From NCBI GenBank assembly GCA_903913215.1, contig CAIWKE010000028.1, positions 124,001 to 188,000 of the forward strand: a stretch of DNA of 64,000 bases, given 5' to 3'. A program made the translations under genes and the position numbers. The first letter of the stretch is position 1, and the number at the start of each line of letters is the position of its first letter. The notes beneath the pieces were generated by a model. That model saw only the letters and a list, made by a program, of their open reading frames with translations. It made no database searches and was not told where the DNA came from. The stretch is from an uncultured Holophagaceae bacterium. Its GTDB lineage: Bacteria; Acidobacteriota; Holophagae; Holophagales; Holophagaceae. Shown here in pieces: positions 16,683 through 26,034 of the stretch.

Positions 16683-17713
16683 CCGCCCACCTGCCAGGGG
16701 CCCCAGGGCAGGCCGGACTGCCCCAGGGGTAGGGCGGGACACTCCACCTTCTGAGTCAGGGCCTGGCGCACGAGGCGCACCAGCTCCTCATGGGTGGCGT
16801 GGTGGCGCAGGGGCCCCAGCAGGTCCACGGGCTCGTTGGCGAAAATGCAGGCCTTCAGCAGGCCCCGGCTGCTGAGGCGCACCCGGTGGCAGCGGTCGCA
16901 GACCGGCGTGCTGAGGGTGGCGATGATCCCCACCAGGGCGGCGCTGCCCGGGATCCTGAAGAGTCGCGCGGGGCCTTCCTCGGGCCCCAGCGAGGGCTCC
17001 GGCTCCAGGGTCTGGCCCAGGCCCTGGAGCAGCGTCTGGAAGATCTCCGCCGCCGCCATGAACCGGCCGCCGCGCCAACCATTGGCCAGGTGTGGCTGGG
17101 CAGTAGCGCCCTGGTGCAGGGTGCTGCCCGTGTGGGGCATGTACTCGATGAAGCGGATCTGGACTCCCTCCCGCTGGGCCAGACGGGCCAGGGGCAGGAT
17201 CTGATCCTCGTTGGCCCCCCGGAGCACCACGGCGTTCAGCTTGGTCTCCAGCCCCACGGCCCGGGCCGCATCTAGGCCAGCCAGGGCTCGGCTCAGCCCG
17301 TCCCGGCCCGACAGGCGCCGGAAGCTCTCACGGTCCGCCGCGTCCAGGCGGAGGTTGATGCCGGCCAGGCCCGCGTCGCGCAGGCCCCGGGCGCGCCGGG
17401 CCAGGAGGAGGCCATTGGTGCTGAGGTGGACCCGGCCCTCCACCTCGGGGCTGAGGCCAGCGATGAGGGGCTCCAGGTCCCGGCGAAGCAGCGGCTCGCC
17501 CCCGGTGAGGCGCACCTTCCGGGCGCCCAGGCTGGTGAAGACCTGCGCCAGGCGCAGGACTTCCTGCCGGGTCATGGGCGAACTGAGGCTCTTGAGCGAG
17601 TCCGGGGCCGGTGAGTAGGCACTGACCAGATTGCAGCGGGCCGTGACGGAAAGGCGGAGGTAGGTGATGTCCCGACCCAGCCCGTCCCGGAGGCACTCCT
17701 TCACCCGGAGCAT
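16679..17713 (-). CDS. moaA: MoaA-like protein lacking two of three radical-SAM cysteines
   Basis: A 344-residue protein aligned by eye to GTP 3',8-cyclase: MLRVKECLRDGLGRDITYLRLSV start region, GGEP motif, a C-terminal second-cluster motif CDRCHRVRLSSRGLLKAC, and a final Gly-Gly. MoaA normally has CX3CX2C for the SAM-binding 4Fe-4S cluster. Here the triplet is C27, S31, S34 (codons TGC, AGT, TCA at 17635-17633, 17623-17621, 17614-17612). This should prevent normal radical-SAM chemistry. The second cluster and GG tail are intact, and the gene is coupled to mobA, so it is not an obvious decayed pseudogene. Open frame and alternative starts extend to 17827. Confidence 0.82.
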   Translation of the reverse strand: MLRVKECLRDGLGRDITYLRLSVTARCNLVSAYSPAPDSLKSLSSPMTRQEVLRLAQVFTSLGARKVRLTGGEPLLRRDLEPLIAGLSPEVEGRVHLSTNGLLLARRARGLRDAGLAGINLRLDAADRESFRRLSGRDGLSRALAGLDAARAVGLETKLNAVVLRGANEDQILPLARLAQREGVQIRFIEYMPHTGSTLHQGATAQPHLANGWRGGRFMAAAEIFQTLLQGLGQTLEPEPSLGPEEGPARLFRIPGSAALVGIIATLSTPVCDRCHRVRLSSRGLLKACIFANEPVDLLGPLRHHATHEELVRLVRQALTQKVECPALPLGQSGLPWGPWQVGG

Positions 17714-17859
17714 GCGGGGCAGCAGGTGCTTCTCGGGCAGTGGGAAGAGGGCGGACACGGAGGCTCCGGGAGCTTTCAGAATGCAGGTACCCGCAGGCCC
17801 CGGGCAGGGCATCGTGCTACAGGTCACAGGGGTTGTGATCGCCGTGAGACCATGGAGGC

Positions 17860-18639
17860 ATGCTCGTGGACGCGCACTGCCATCTCACCGGTTCCTACCT
17901 GGCTCCCGACCAGGTGGCCCAGACCCTGGAGCGGGCGCGGCGGGAAGGCGTCACAGGCTTCATCGCCGTGGGTACCGACCTGGAAGATTCCCGGACTGTG
18001 TTGGATCTGGCCCGAATTACGCCCGGGGTCCAGGCCAGCCTGGGGGTCCACCCGCACGAGGCCAAGACCTGGTCCCCGGCCGTGGAGGCGGATCTGGCGG
18101 CCCTGCTGGCGGACCCGGCCGTGCGCTTTGTGGGGGAGACGGGCCTGGACTGGCACTATGACCTGAGCCCCCGGGCGGAGCAGGAGGCGGCCTTCCGGGC
18201 CCAGATCCGCCTGGCCCGGCTCGCGCACAAGCCCCTCATGATCCACACCCGCTCCGCCCCGGAGGACACCCTCCGGCTCCTGGAAGAGGAGGGCGCCGCC
18301 GAGGTCCGGGGCATCATCCACTGCTTCAGTGAGGACCGGGCCTTCGCCCGCCGGGCCCTGGACCTGGGCTTCTACCTCAGCTTCTCGGGCATCGCCACCT
18401 TCAAGAAGGCCGAGGCCGTGCGGGATGTGGCGGCCTGGGCCCCGGAGGACCGCATCCTTGTAGAAACGGATGCCCCCTTCCTGGCCCCCGTGCCCTTCCG
18501 GGGCAAGCCCAACGAGCCCGGTTACGTGCGCTTCACGGCCGAGGCCGTCGCGGAGTTGCGGGGCATCTCCTCGCTGCGCCTGGCCGAATGCACCACCCGC
18601 AACCTGGAGGCCCTGTGCGGCTGGGCACCCTCCTCCTGA
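17860..18639 (+). CDS. tatD: TatD-family metal-dependent hydrolase/DNase
   Basis: A 259-residue protein with the full set of TatD metal-site motifs. These are DAHCHL at the N-terminus, GVHPHEA, GETGLDWHYD with the metal-binding Glu, PLMIHTRSA, GIIHCFSE and the late ETDAPFLAP. Length matches the family. TatD proteins are 3'-5' exonucleases or deoxyribonucleases acting on damaged or RNA-cleaved DNA. The downstream signal-peptide gene overlaps its end by 25 bases. Confidence 0.93.
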   Translation: MLVDAHCHLTGSYLAPDQVAQTLERARREGVTGFIAVGTDLEDSRTVLDLARITPGVQASLGVHPHEAKTWSPAVEADLAALLADPAVRFVGETGLDWHYDLSPRAEQEAAFRAQIRLARLAHKPLMIHTRSAPEDTLRLLEEEGAAEVRGIIHCFSEDRAFARRALDLGFYLSFSGIATFKKAEAVRDVAAWAPEDRILVETDAPFLAPVPFRGKPNEPGYVRFTAEAVAELRGISSLRLAECTTRNLEALCGWAPSS

Positions 18640-19289
18640 GCGGGGCGCTGCTGGCGCTCCCCCTGGCCGCCGAGGGCCACCCGCGGCTCCCCTGGGAACT
18701 GCAGCCCCCCCTGGACTGGCAGCCGGTGCCCGGAAACCTCTCCCTGGCGGACGCGGCCGACCCCAACCTTGTCCCGAGCACGGGTCCCGCCACTGTGCGA
18801 CTCAGCAGCGATGGCACCTTCCAGGTCCGGGATCCCCGGGGCCTGATCCGGCTCCAGGCGGCCCTGCCGGGGCGCCCCCTGCGGGCCTGGCGGGATGGCG
18901 GTGTGCCCCTGGCCGCCCCCAGTGGCGACTGGTCCTTCCCCGAGGACACACCGCTCCGACAGGGCCTGGGCGCCCTGGGCTGGTGTGCCGAGGACTTCCG
19001 TCCCTTCCTGCGCGGCCTGCTCTGGGTGATCGAGGATGGGGAGGCCCACCTCACGGTGTTGCATCCCGCCACGGGCCGGGTTGTCTACCTGCCCCTGCCT
19101 CCCGGCCGGGACCTCCAGCTCCGCTTCCTGCGGGATCGCCTGGAGGTGCTCGCGGGCGACGTGGAGAAGGGGGCGCCCCGCCGCTGGAACCTGCCCTGGA
19201 TCGGCCTACTGCCTCGCTTGGCGGCCCTGGGGCCCAAGCCTGGCCCGGCTCACACGGGCACGGCTCTGGCGCCTTTCCCCAAGGATTGA
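18615..19289 (+). CDS. exported protein of unknown function
   Basis: A 224-residue protein. I place the start at GTG 18615 because GGAGG lies four bases upstream and the product then opens with a signal peptide (MRLGTLLLSGALLALPLAAEG). The mature part has several predicted strands (ATVRLSSDGTFQVRD, HLTVLHPATGRVVYLPL) and no motif that I recognise. Its 25-base overlap with tatD implies co-translation. The frame shows consistent codon use in a GC-rich context, and reading it as real rests on the signal peptide and ribosome-binding site. Confidence 0.65.
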   Translation: MRLGTLLLSGALLALPLAAEGHPRLPWELQPPLDWQPVPGNLSLADAADPNLVPSTGPATVRLSSDGTFQVRDPRGLIRLQAALPGRPLRAWRDGGVPLAAPSGDWSFPEDTPLRQGLGALGWCAEDFRPFLRGLLWVIEDGEAHLTVLHPATGRVVYLPLPPGRDLQLRFLRDRLEVLAGDVEKGAPRRWNLPWIGLLPRLAALGPKPGPAHTGTALAPFPKD

Positions 19290-19378
19290 CCGGCCCTTTT
19301 CAACCCTGGCACGACCCTGGCAGTCCCTAGTCTGGGAACCGATTCCATAGGATCCGGCATCCCTCCCGCGGAGCACCC

Positions 19379-21244
19379 ATGAACGCGATTTCCAAGTCCT
19401 CACGTCTCGCCGCCTTGTTATTGCCCGCGGCCCTGCTCATGGCCCAGAATCCGCCCCCGCCCTCCTACAACCCGCCGCCACCGCCGAACTCCGCGCCCTT
19501 CCTGGATGACGAGGACTACCAGGGCGAGGCCCCCGAGCGCTACGCCATGGTCCGGGCCCTGGAGGGCGACGTCCAGATCACCAAGGGCGACCTCACCGAG
19601 GCCCTCACTCGGGGCACGCCCATCGCCGAGGGCGATGTCGTGGAAAGTCGCGGCCGTGGTGTTCTGCAACTTGGTGATGGCACGCGCGTGGCCTTCGGCG
19701 GGGATACCCGCTTCACGGTGGCCGCCCTCTTCACGGATCAGAAGGGCGAAAAGCAGGTGCTCCTGCGCCTGGACCATGGGCGCCTGCGGGTGCTCCTGGG
19801 CGGGCAGGGGGAGGCGCGCTTCCGTGTGGACACGCCCTCGGGCTCTGTCACCTGCTCGGGCAAAGGGAGTTTTGCCATGGAGGCTCAGCGGGACCGTCTG
19901 GTGCGCATCAAGGTGCTCAGCGGCCGGGTCTCCTTCGCGAACGAGCGGGACGAGGCCCGCATCAACGCCGGCGAGCGCCTGACGGTGCACAGTCCCCAGG
20001 ACGCCCTGGATCGCGTGCGCAGCTTCAACACCTATGACAGCGACGCCTTCGACACCTGGAGCGAGAGCGCCATGACCTTGCGCCGGGGCCAGAGCTGGGA
20101 CCGTGTGCCCGCGGAGATCCGCTACTACGCGGACGATCTCGATGCCAACGGACACTGGGTCCAGACCGAGGAGTTCGGCTGGGTGTGGCAGCCCAATGGC
20201 GTGGCTGAGGATTGGCGCCCCTACTACCAGGGCCGCTGGGCCCCCTACGCTGGCGGCATGACCTGGATTTCCGATGAACCTTGGGCCTACGTGGCCTACC
20301 ACCATGGCCGCTGGCACTGGGGCGCGGGCCTGGGCTGGTGCTGGATTCCCGGCGTCTACTACAGTCCCGCCTGGGTGGCCTGGAACCACACGCCCGGGTA
20401 CGCCGGCTGGGCCCCCCTGGGCTTCCACAACACCCCCTGCCACTGGGGCTATGGCGCCTGGAACGGTGGCTACGCCTGGAACGTGGTGGCCATCGGCAAC
20501 CTGAACGCCTGGAATGTCCGCACTCAGATCCGTGTGGACGTGAATGTCTTCCACACCTTCAATGGCGACCGGGGCGATCGTGGCCGGGATCTGCGGGCCC
20601 CCTGGCAGCGCAGTCCTCTGGTGGTGACCCGCGCCGAGTTCCACAACCCCGCCCAGATCCAAGGCGTCTTCCAGCGCGATGTGAACAGGGAGCGCCTGCG
20701 CGTCTACGAGCATCAGGCCCAGGTCAACACTGGCCGAGTCATCTACCACGAGCCCCGGCCCAGCGCTCCCGCGGGCGGCGGCGCGGACCCGCGACTGCGA
20801 GCCCCCTTCGAGAACCGCGGTCCCGCCAATGGCGGAGCGCGGCCGACCGATCCCCGGCAGCGGCCCATGGACCCCCGGCCCAACCCTGTGGACCGGATGC
20901 CAGAGCCCTCACCGCGGCAGCGGCCCATGGACCCCCGCCCCAATCCTGTGGACCGGACCCCCGACCCTTCGCCGCGACAGCGCCCTGCGGACCCCAGGCC
21001 CGCACCTGTGGAGCGGGCACCGGAGCCTTCACCTCGGCAGCGGCCCATGGAGCCCCGGCCCACGCCCGTGGAGCGGGCCCCAGAGCCTTCACCCAGGCAG
21101 CGGCCCATGGAGTCCCGCCCCGCCCGTGAGGAACGGCGCCCCGAGTCCGCCCCTCGTGCCGAGCGCGAACCCCGCCCCGCCCCCAAGGCCGAGGCGCCCA
21201 AAGAACATCCCAAGCAAGAGCGGCCGAAGGAAGATCACAAGTAG
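19379..21244 (+). CDS. exported FecR-domain protein with aromatic (DUF6600-like) region and Pro/Arg repeat tail
   Basis: A 621-residue protein with a signal peptide (MNAISKSSRLAALLLPAALLMAQ) followed by a Pro-rich stretch. A FecR-like beta domain spans residues ~55-205 (ALEGDVQITKG, GTRVAFGGDTRFTV, KVLSGRVSFAN). A segment very rich in Trp, Tyr and Gly covers ~235-385 (WQPNGVAEDWRPYYQGRWAPY), the pattern of DUF6600/YXWY proteins. The tail contains five 20-residue repeats rich in Arg and Pro. Such proteins are thought to act at the cell surface or periplasm; no partner is encoded nearby. The tail is highly basic and probably disordered. Confidence 0.8.
   Translation: MNAISKSSRLAALLLPAALLMAQNPPPPSYNPPPPPNSAPFLDDEDYQGEAPERYAMVRALEGDVQITKGDLTEALTRGTPIAEGDVVESRGRGVLQLGDGTRVAFGGDTRFTVAALFTDQKGEKQVLLRLDHGRLRVLLGGQGEARFRVDTPSGSVTCSGKGSFAMEAQRDRLVRIKVLSGRVSFANERDEARINAGERLTVHSPQDALDRVRSFNTYDSDAFDTWSESAMTLRRGQSWDRVPAEIRYYADDLDANGHWVQTEEFGWVWQPNGVAEDWRPYYQGRWAPYAGGMTWISDEPWAYVAYHHGRWHWGAGLGWCWIPGVYYSPAWVAWNHTPGYAGWAPLGFHNTPCHWGYGAWNGGYAWNVVAIGNLNAWNVRTQIRVDVNVFHTFNGDRGDRGRDLRAPWQRSPLVVTRAEFHNPAQIQGVFQRDVNRERLRVYEHQAQVNTGRVIYHEPRPSAPAGGGADPRLRAPFENRGPANGGARPTDPRQRPMDPRPNPVDRMPEPSPRQRPMDPRPNPVDRTPDPSPRQRPADPRPAPVERAPEPSPRQRPMEPRPTPVERAPEPSPRQRPMESRPAREERRPESAPRAEREPRPAPKAEAPKEHPKQERPKEDHK
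20855..21154 (+). repeat. 5 x 60-bp in-frame tandem repeat
   Basis: Units begin at 20855, 20915, 20975, 21035 and 21095 with exact 60-bp periodicity. Each encodes a variant of RQRPMDPRPNPVDRxPEPSP. Divergence among units indicates an old array. Confidence 0.9.
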
Positions 21245-21262
21245 CCCCTCAAGCTTTTCCCA

Positions 21263-21298
21263 CCAAAAAAGAGGCCCCGAACGGGGCCCCTTTTTTGG
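21263..21298. terminator. bidirectional intrinsic terminator
   Basis: CCAAAAAAGAGGCCCCG pairs with CGGGGCCCCTTTTTTGG around AA, with one mismatch. The A-tract and T-tract on the two sides make it usable by both the FecR-domain gene (plus) and the convergent acyl-CoA dehydrogenase (minus). Confidence 0.92.
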
Positions 21299-21316
21299 TC
21301 TTCCGGAACCCCCGGC

Positions 21317-23098
21317 CTAGAACACTTCGATCGGGTAGATGCCCTTCTGGATCAGCTCGCTGGCGATGCGGCCGCGCAGGCGGGCGCTGCTGGTGGGGTG
21401 GAACTCGGTGAAGGCCTTCACACCGGCCAGGGCGTGGCGCAGGGCCTCGCCCTCGACCACGTCCGCGCAGAGCATGCGGGCATCGCCGTGGACCTTGTGC
21501 CAGCTCTCGTTCACATAGAGCTCGGTCATGTCGCGGGCGATGGCGGCCCAGCGGTGGCCGGACTCCACCATGCGCTCGGCGCGCACCACGGCGCTCTCCA
21601 TGGCGTAGATCTCCATGAGCATGTTGCTCATGCGGGCCATGACCTCCTGGTTGTCGATGAGCTTCTGGCCCAGCACCTGCACGGCCAGACCAGCCGCCAG
21701 CATGCACTGGCGCTTGCTCAGCTCCACGCCGTGCTTGAGGCGGGCCAGGGGGCCCGTGAAGGTCTCGGCCTTGACGGGGTTGGAGATCTCCTTGGCCACC
21801 TGCTGGCCGAACTGCATGAGGGGCAGCTCGCCCTTCATGGCGCGCTTGAGCAGGGTGCCGGCGATGAGGAGGCGGTTGATCTCGTTGGTGCCCTCGAAGA
21901 TGCGGTTGATGCGGCAGTCCCGCAGGGCCTTCTCAGGGGGGTATTCGGCGCTGAAGCCATAGCCGCCATAGGCCTGCACGGCCTCGTCCGCCACGAAGAA
22001 GAGCGCTTCGCTGGCCCAGACCTTGGAGATGCTGCACTCGATGGTGTACTCGTCGATGGCGGCCATCTTGTCGGCGCCGGCGGTGGGGCTGTCCCAGCTG
22101 GTGCCGTGCAGGGCCTCGTCGATGTAGCCCACGGTGCGGAAGTTCAGGGCCTCGCAGACGAAGATCTTGGTGGCCATGTCGGCCAGCTTCTGCTGGATGA
22201 GGCCGAACGAATTGATGGGCTTGTTGAACTGCTGGCGCTCGGAGGTGTAGCGGATGGCGTATTCCAGGATCCGCTTCATGCCGCCCTGGCTGCCCACGCC
22301 CAGCTTGAAGCGGCCAATGTTCAGGATGCCGAAGGCGATCTTGTGGCCCTTGCCGATATCGCCCAGGAGGCGGTCCTTGGGGATGCGGCAGTTCTCGAGG
22401 ATCACCGTGCGGGTGGAGCTGCCCTTGATGCCCAGCTTCTTCTCCTCGGCGCCGGTGCTGATCCCGGGGTCCGTCTTCTCCACGATGAAGGCGCTGAACT
22501 GCTGGCCGTCCACCTTGGCGAAGATCACGAAGACATCGGCGAAGCCGGCGTTGGTGATCCACATCTTGGTACCGTTCAGCACCCAGCTGTCCCCGTCGAG
22601 GACCGCCGTGGCCTTGGCACCCAGGGCGTCGGAGCCGCTACCGGCCTCCGTGAGGGCGTAGGCGGCCAGCCACTCACCTGAAGCCAGCTTGGGCAGGTAG
22701 GTCTGCTTCTGCGCCTCGGTGCCGAAGTAGACGATGGGCAGGGTGCCGATGCCGGTGTTGGCGCTGTAGCTCACGGCGAAGCTGCCCTGCTTGCTCATCT
22801 CCTCGAGCACGAGCATGGCGGTGCGCTTGTCCACGTCCATGCCCTCATAGGCCTCGGGGATCTCCAGGCCCAGCAGGCCCAGGTCGCCGGCCTTCTTCAT
22901 GAGCGAGACCGTGAGGGGCAGGTCCAGCTTGTCGATGGCCTCATCCTGGGGAACCACCTCGCCCTGGATGAAGTCCTTGGCGGCCCGGGCGAACTCCTTG
23001 GCATCATCGCCGAAGTCCTCGGGGGTGAACTGGGGCATGGCTCCGATGGGAGTCAGGAGAAAACTGCCTCCCTTGACCTGCTCGACGGTGGTGCTCAT
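21317..23098 (-). CDS. acyl-CoA dehydrogenase (long-chain/VLCAD-like, with C-terminal extension)
   Basis: A 593-residue FAD enzyme of fatty-acid beta-oxidation. The acyl-CoA dehydrogenase signatures are present: ALTEAGSGSDA, WITNAGFADVFVIFAKV, and the C-terminal AYGGYGFSAEYPPEKALRDCRINRIFEGTNEI segment (given here as landmarks within residues ~365-400), with catalytic Glu in the FEGT motif. About 190 residues follow the core, as in VLCAD/ACAD9-type and Bacillus FadE-type enzymes. The start has GGAGG 6 bases upstream. No electron-transfer flavoprotein gene is adjacent. Confidence 0.92.
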   Translation of the reverse strand: MSTTVEQVKGGSFLLTPIGAMPQFTPEDFGDDAKEFARAAKDFIQGEVVPQDEAIDKLDLPLTVSLMKKAGDLGLLGLEIPEAYEGMDVDKRTAMLVLEEMSKQGSFAVSYSANTGIGTLPIVYFGTEAQKQTYLPKLASGEWLAAYALTEAGSGSDALGAKATAVLDGDSWVLNGTKMWITNAGFADVFVIFAKVDGQQFSAFIVEKTDPGISTGAEEKKLGIKGSSTRTVILENCRIPKDRLLGDIGKGHKIAFGILNIGRFKLGVGSQGGMKRILEYAIRYTSERQQFNKPINSFGLIQQKLADMATKIFVCEALNFRTVGYIDEALHGTSWDSPTAGADKMAAIDEYTIECSISKVWASEALFFVADEAVQAYGGYGFSAEYPPEKALRDCRINRIFEGTNEINRLLIAGTLLKRAMKGELPLMQFGQQVAKEISNPVKAETFTGPLARLKHGVELSKRQCMLAAGLAVQVLGQKLIDNQEVMARMSNMLMEIYAMESAVVRAERMVESGHRWAAIARDMTELYVNESWHKVHGDARMLCADVVEGEALRHALAGVKAFTEFHPTSSARLRGRIASELIQKGIYPIEVF

Positions 23099-23232
23099 CT
23101 TGTTCCTCCAGATTGGGTAGGGTTCACGATGGGGGTCGGCGCGCTTCTTGACTAGCCTCTACCTACGGTCAGGGCTTGGATACCTCAGGTAGGCCTGGGA
23201 TCTGGTTCAATGGAGTCTCCCCTGGAGGTTGG

Positions 23233-23925
23233 ATGCCGGAAGGCAGGCAAGTGCAGCAGATGTTCTCGGCCATCGCCGGGAAGTACGACGTGCTCAACCA
23301 CGTGCTCTCCGGCGGAGCGGACTTCTGGTGGTGGTGGCGCATGGCCCGCCGCAGCGGCGCGGCCCCGGGCAAGCGCTTCCTGGATGTGGCCGCGGGCACC
23401 GGGGACTCCAGCCTGGCCCTGGCCCGGCGGGGGGCCGAGGTCATCAGCACGGACTTCACCCACGCTATGCTGCGCCTGGGCCCCGCCAAGTTCGCCCGCA
23501 AAGGCTTCGCCGGGCTCATCTGGGCCTCCAGCGACGCCGACGCCCAGCAGCTCCCCTTCCGGGACGCCAGCTTCGACGGCATCACCATCTGCTACGGCAT
23601 CCGCAACGTGGAGGCCCGGCCCCGGGCCTATGCGGAGTTCCTGCGGGTGCTGCGCCCCGGGGGCCAGCTCACCATCCTGGAGTTCAGCACGCCGGTCTTC
23701 CCTGGCCTCAAGGCCTTCTATGACTGGTACAGCCTGCGGGTCCTGCCCCGCGTGGGCGCCTGGATCAGCGGGGACGCCTCCGCCTATACCTACCTGCCCG
23801 AGAGCATCCGCACCTTCCCCGATCAGGCCGCCCTGGCCAAGGAACTCGAGACCGCGGGCTTCCGCGAGGTCCAATGGACCAACCTCACGGGCGGCATCGT
23901 GGCCCTGCACACGGGGACCCGGTAG
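23233..23925 (+). CDS. ubiE: demethylmenaquinone methyltransferase UbiE/MenG
   Basis: A 230-residue class I SAM methyltransferase. The family signatures are AIAGKYDVLNHVLS near the start, SAM-binding FLDVAAGTGDSSLAL, and ITICYGIRNVEARPRAYAEFLRVLRPGG with the ILEFS strand. It catalyses the last methylation of menaquinone (or ubiquinone). The start at 23233 is set by a GGAGG four bases upstream; the open frame begins at 23176. It stands alone, divergent from the acyl-CoA dehydrogenase. Menaquinone fits the anaerobic respiratory genes elsewhere in the window. Confidence 0.92.
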   Translation: MPEGRQVQQMFSAIAGKYDVLNHVLSGGADFWWWWRMARRSGAAPGKRFLDVAAGTGDSSLALARRGAEVISTDFTHAMLRLGPAKFARKGFAGLIWASSDADAQQLPFRDASFDGITICYGIRNVEARPRAYAEFLRVLRPGGQLTILEFSTPVFPGLKAFYDWYSLRVLPRVGAWISGDASAYTYLPESIRTFPDQAALAKELETAGFREVQWTNLTGGIVALHTGTR

Positions 23926-24009
23926 GCCATCGGCTCCACGCCAGCGGATGGACCCGTGGATCAATTCATCCCGCGCCCCGTGCCAACCGGGCGCGTTGCT
24001 GTGAGCTGG

Positions 24010-25473
24010 TCAGGAAACGGAATTCCGGTGCCGCTCCTCCACCATGCGGTCGATGGTCTGGACGACCTGATCGCTGGCATTTTCGGCGGCGGCGAAGTGA
24101 TCGTAGATGCGCTGTTGCAGTTCTGGGTCATTGTCCCAGTGCTGTCCCAGGAGGGCCACGGCTTCCTGGATGTTTGTGTGGACTGAGGCGTGGGGGCTCT
24201 CCAGACGGGGGAAGGAGGGCACATGGGAGAAGTGGGTCTTGCCCTGACCCTCGTAGTACCAAGTGCCCAGTCGGCACGTGAGGTGGGTGGCTTGGATGGC
24301 GCGGGCCTCAGGGGAGTTGGTGCCCTGATAGAGAACCCGGTAGCCGTTCTGCTTGAACAGGAAGTGGTCCATCTTGACCAGTGAGGCGAAGCTGGAGTCT
24401 TGGGCTTTGTTGATCTGGGTGAAGGAGGTCTTGGCGGAGTCCGCGAACTTCAGGACCTGGGCGCGGAAGTCGAGCACGGCGCTCTGGCTGCCTTCGGCCA
24501 GATCCTTCACGCGGGCCGAGTCATCGATCATGCGGGCGGTGGCTTGGCCGAAGGACTCGATGGTCAAGGCGATGCTGGCGGCGGCGTCCTTGGTGTTTTC
24601 GGAGAGGGTGCGGACCTCCTCGGCCACCACGGCGAAGCCCTTGCCCACATCCCCGGCATGGGCGGCCTCGATGGCGGCATTGAGGGCCAGCAGGTTGGTG
24701 CGGTCGGCCACGTCGGTGATGACCTGGACGATCTGGTTGATCTCGTCGCTCTTCTCATGGAGCAGGCCGATCTGGGCATTGGTCTCGGCCACCATGCGGA
24801 CCACCTCGTCGAGGTTGGTCACCAGGCTTTCGATGATGCTGCGGCTGTTGTCGGCGTCCTGGGCGGTGACGTTGGAGATCTGGGCCACGGAGCCCAGCTG
24901 CTGGGTCATGTCCACCAGGTATTCCTGAATGGACTTCAGGTTCACGATGAGGTTGCCGGAGTTCAGATCCGTGATCCGGGCGATCAGCTTCTCCTTGAGG
25001 GCCATCTGCTGCACCTGGCCCAAGCTGGAGACGGAGACGTTGACATTGTGCATGGCCTCCTTGAAGGAGCCGTGCAGGCCCTGATCCATGGCCAGGCGGT
25101 AGGTCTGGCCCCGGCTGGCGTGGTCGAAGGCGGAGGAGACTTCCCGGAAGTAGGCCTCCTGCTGGTCCAGCAGGTCATTCAGGGCCCAGGCCTGACCGCC
25201 CGTGGCAGCGCCGGCCTTGATGCCGGTGATGCGCTGGTCCAGGTCTCCCTCGGCGGCCCGCCTCAGGTTGCTGGTCAGCTTCTTGATGCCCACCAGGATG
25301 CGGTGGACCGTGTAGGTGAGCACCAGCAGGAGCAGAGTCTCCAGGGCAAAGATCCACCACACCAGGCTGGACAGGGGCCCCGGCCGGGTCATGAGGAGAC
25401 CCAGGAACAGGAACAGGCCCAGGGTCACGCCGACGAGGTAGCGGGCCTTAGATCCCAAAGATGAATTCAGCAT
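24010..25473 (-). CDS. methyl-accepting chemotaxis protein with C-terminal CZB zinc domain
   Basis: A 487-residue protein. Two closely spaced hydrophobic helices near the N-terminus (residues ~10-60) leave almost no periplasmic loop, so sensing should be internal. The conserved MCP hairpin tip is present ([16 protein letters not shown], then [29 protein letters not shown] region). After the coiled coil comes a CZB domain with His/Cys pattern ([24 protein letters not shown]), which in other receptors binds zinc and can sense hypochlorite or zinc. Its start overlaps by 26 bases the end of an Aer-type PAS gene in another frame. Confidence 0.9.
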   Translation of the reverse strand: MLNSSLGSKARYLVGVTLGLFLFLGLLMTRPGPLSSLVWWIFALETLLLLVLTYTVHRILVGIKKLTSNLRRAAEGDLDQRITGIKAGAATGGQAWALNDLLDQQEAYFREVSSAFDHASRGQTYRLAMDQGLHGSFKEAMHNVNVSVSSLGQVQQMALKEKLIARITDLNSGNLIVNLKSIQEYLVDMTQQLGSVAQISNVTAQDADNSRSIIESLVTNLDEVVRMVAETNAQIGLLHEKSDEINQIVQVITDVADRTNLLALNAAIEAAHAGDVGKGFAVVAEEVRTLSENTKDAAASIALTIESFGQATARMIDDSARVKDLAEGSQSAVLDFRAQVLKFADSAKTSFTQINKAQDSSFASLVKMDHFLFKQNGYRVLYQGTNSPEARAIQATHLTCRLGTWYYEGQGKTHFSHVPSFPRLESPHASVHTNIQEAVALLGQHWDNDPELQQRIYDHFAAAENASDQVVQTIDRMVEERHRNSVS

Positions 25474-25969
25474 AGCCCACGCCCTTCTGGTCGAGTGTCT
25501 GTTGGAGCAGCGCCATGGAGGCCTTCATGCCCGCCTGGCCATCGCCGGCGCGGCGCTCGGCCTCCAGCAGGGCACGGTAGATGGGTTCGATGACCTGGAT
25601 GGCCTCGGGCCTCGGCTTGCGCCGAACCGAGAAGTAGCCGATGGGACTGCCGGACGGGTCATAGGAGGGCGTGATGTTGGCCCAGACCCAGTAGAAGCTC
25701 CCGTCCTTGGCCAGGTTCTTCACGTATGCACTGATCTCGCGGTTGGCCTGGAGGGTGTCCCACAGCAGCTTGAACACGACCCGGGGCATGTCCGGGTGGC
25801 GCAGGATGTTGTGGGGCGCGCCCAGCAGTTCGCGCTCGCTGTAGCCGGACATCTTGATGAAGATGCGGTTCCCGTAGGTGATGATGCCTTTGAGGTCGGT
25901 CTTGGAAACGATGAAGTCGTCCTCGGCCAGGACTTTCTCCTGCTGGGTGGGCTGGGGCCGGATGCTCAT
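25448..25969 (-). CDS. Aer-type PAS domain protein
   Basis: A 173-residue protein that is essentially one PAS domain of the Aer aerotaxis type: [31 protein letters not shown] and [14 protein letters not shown] are near-identical in pattern to Aer. It lacks any membrane or signalling domain. A short C-terminal helix follows. The next gene, overlapping by 26 bases, supplies membrane helices and an MCP signalling domain. The pair therefore looks like an Aer receptor divided in two. I chose ATG 25969 (GGAG upstream); the frame is open to 26098. Confidence 0.85.
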   Translation of the reverse strand: MSIRPQPTQQEKVLAEDDFIVSKTDLKGIITYGNRIFIKMSGYSERELLGAPHNILRHPDMPRVVFKLLWDTLQANREISAYVKNLAKDGSFYWVWANITPSYDPSGSPIGYFSVRRKPRPEAIQVIEPIYRALLEAERRAGDGQAGMKASMALLQQTLDQKGVGYAEFIFGI

Positions 25970-26034
25970 GGGGAGGTCTCCGCCCTTTACATCGGTGAAA
26001 TCTGCCGGCAACCCAAGTTTTGTCGAGGTTCCGC

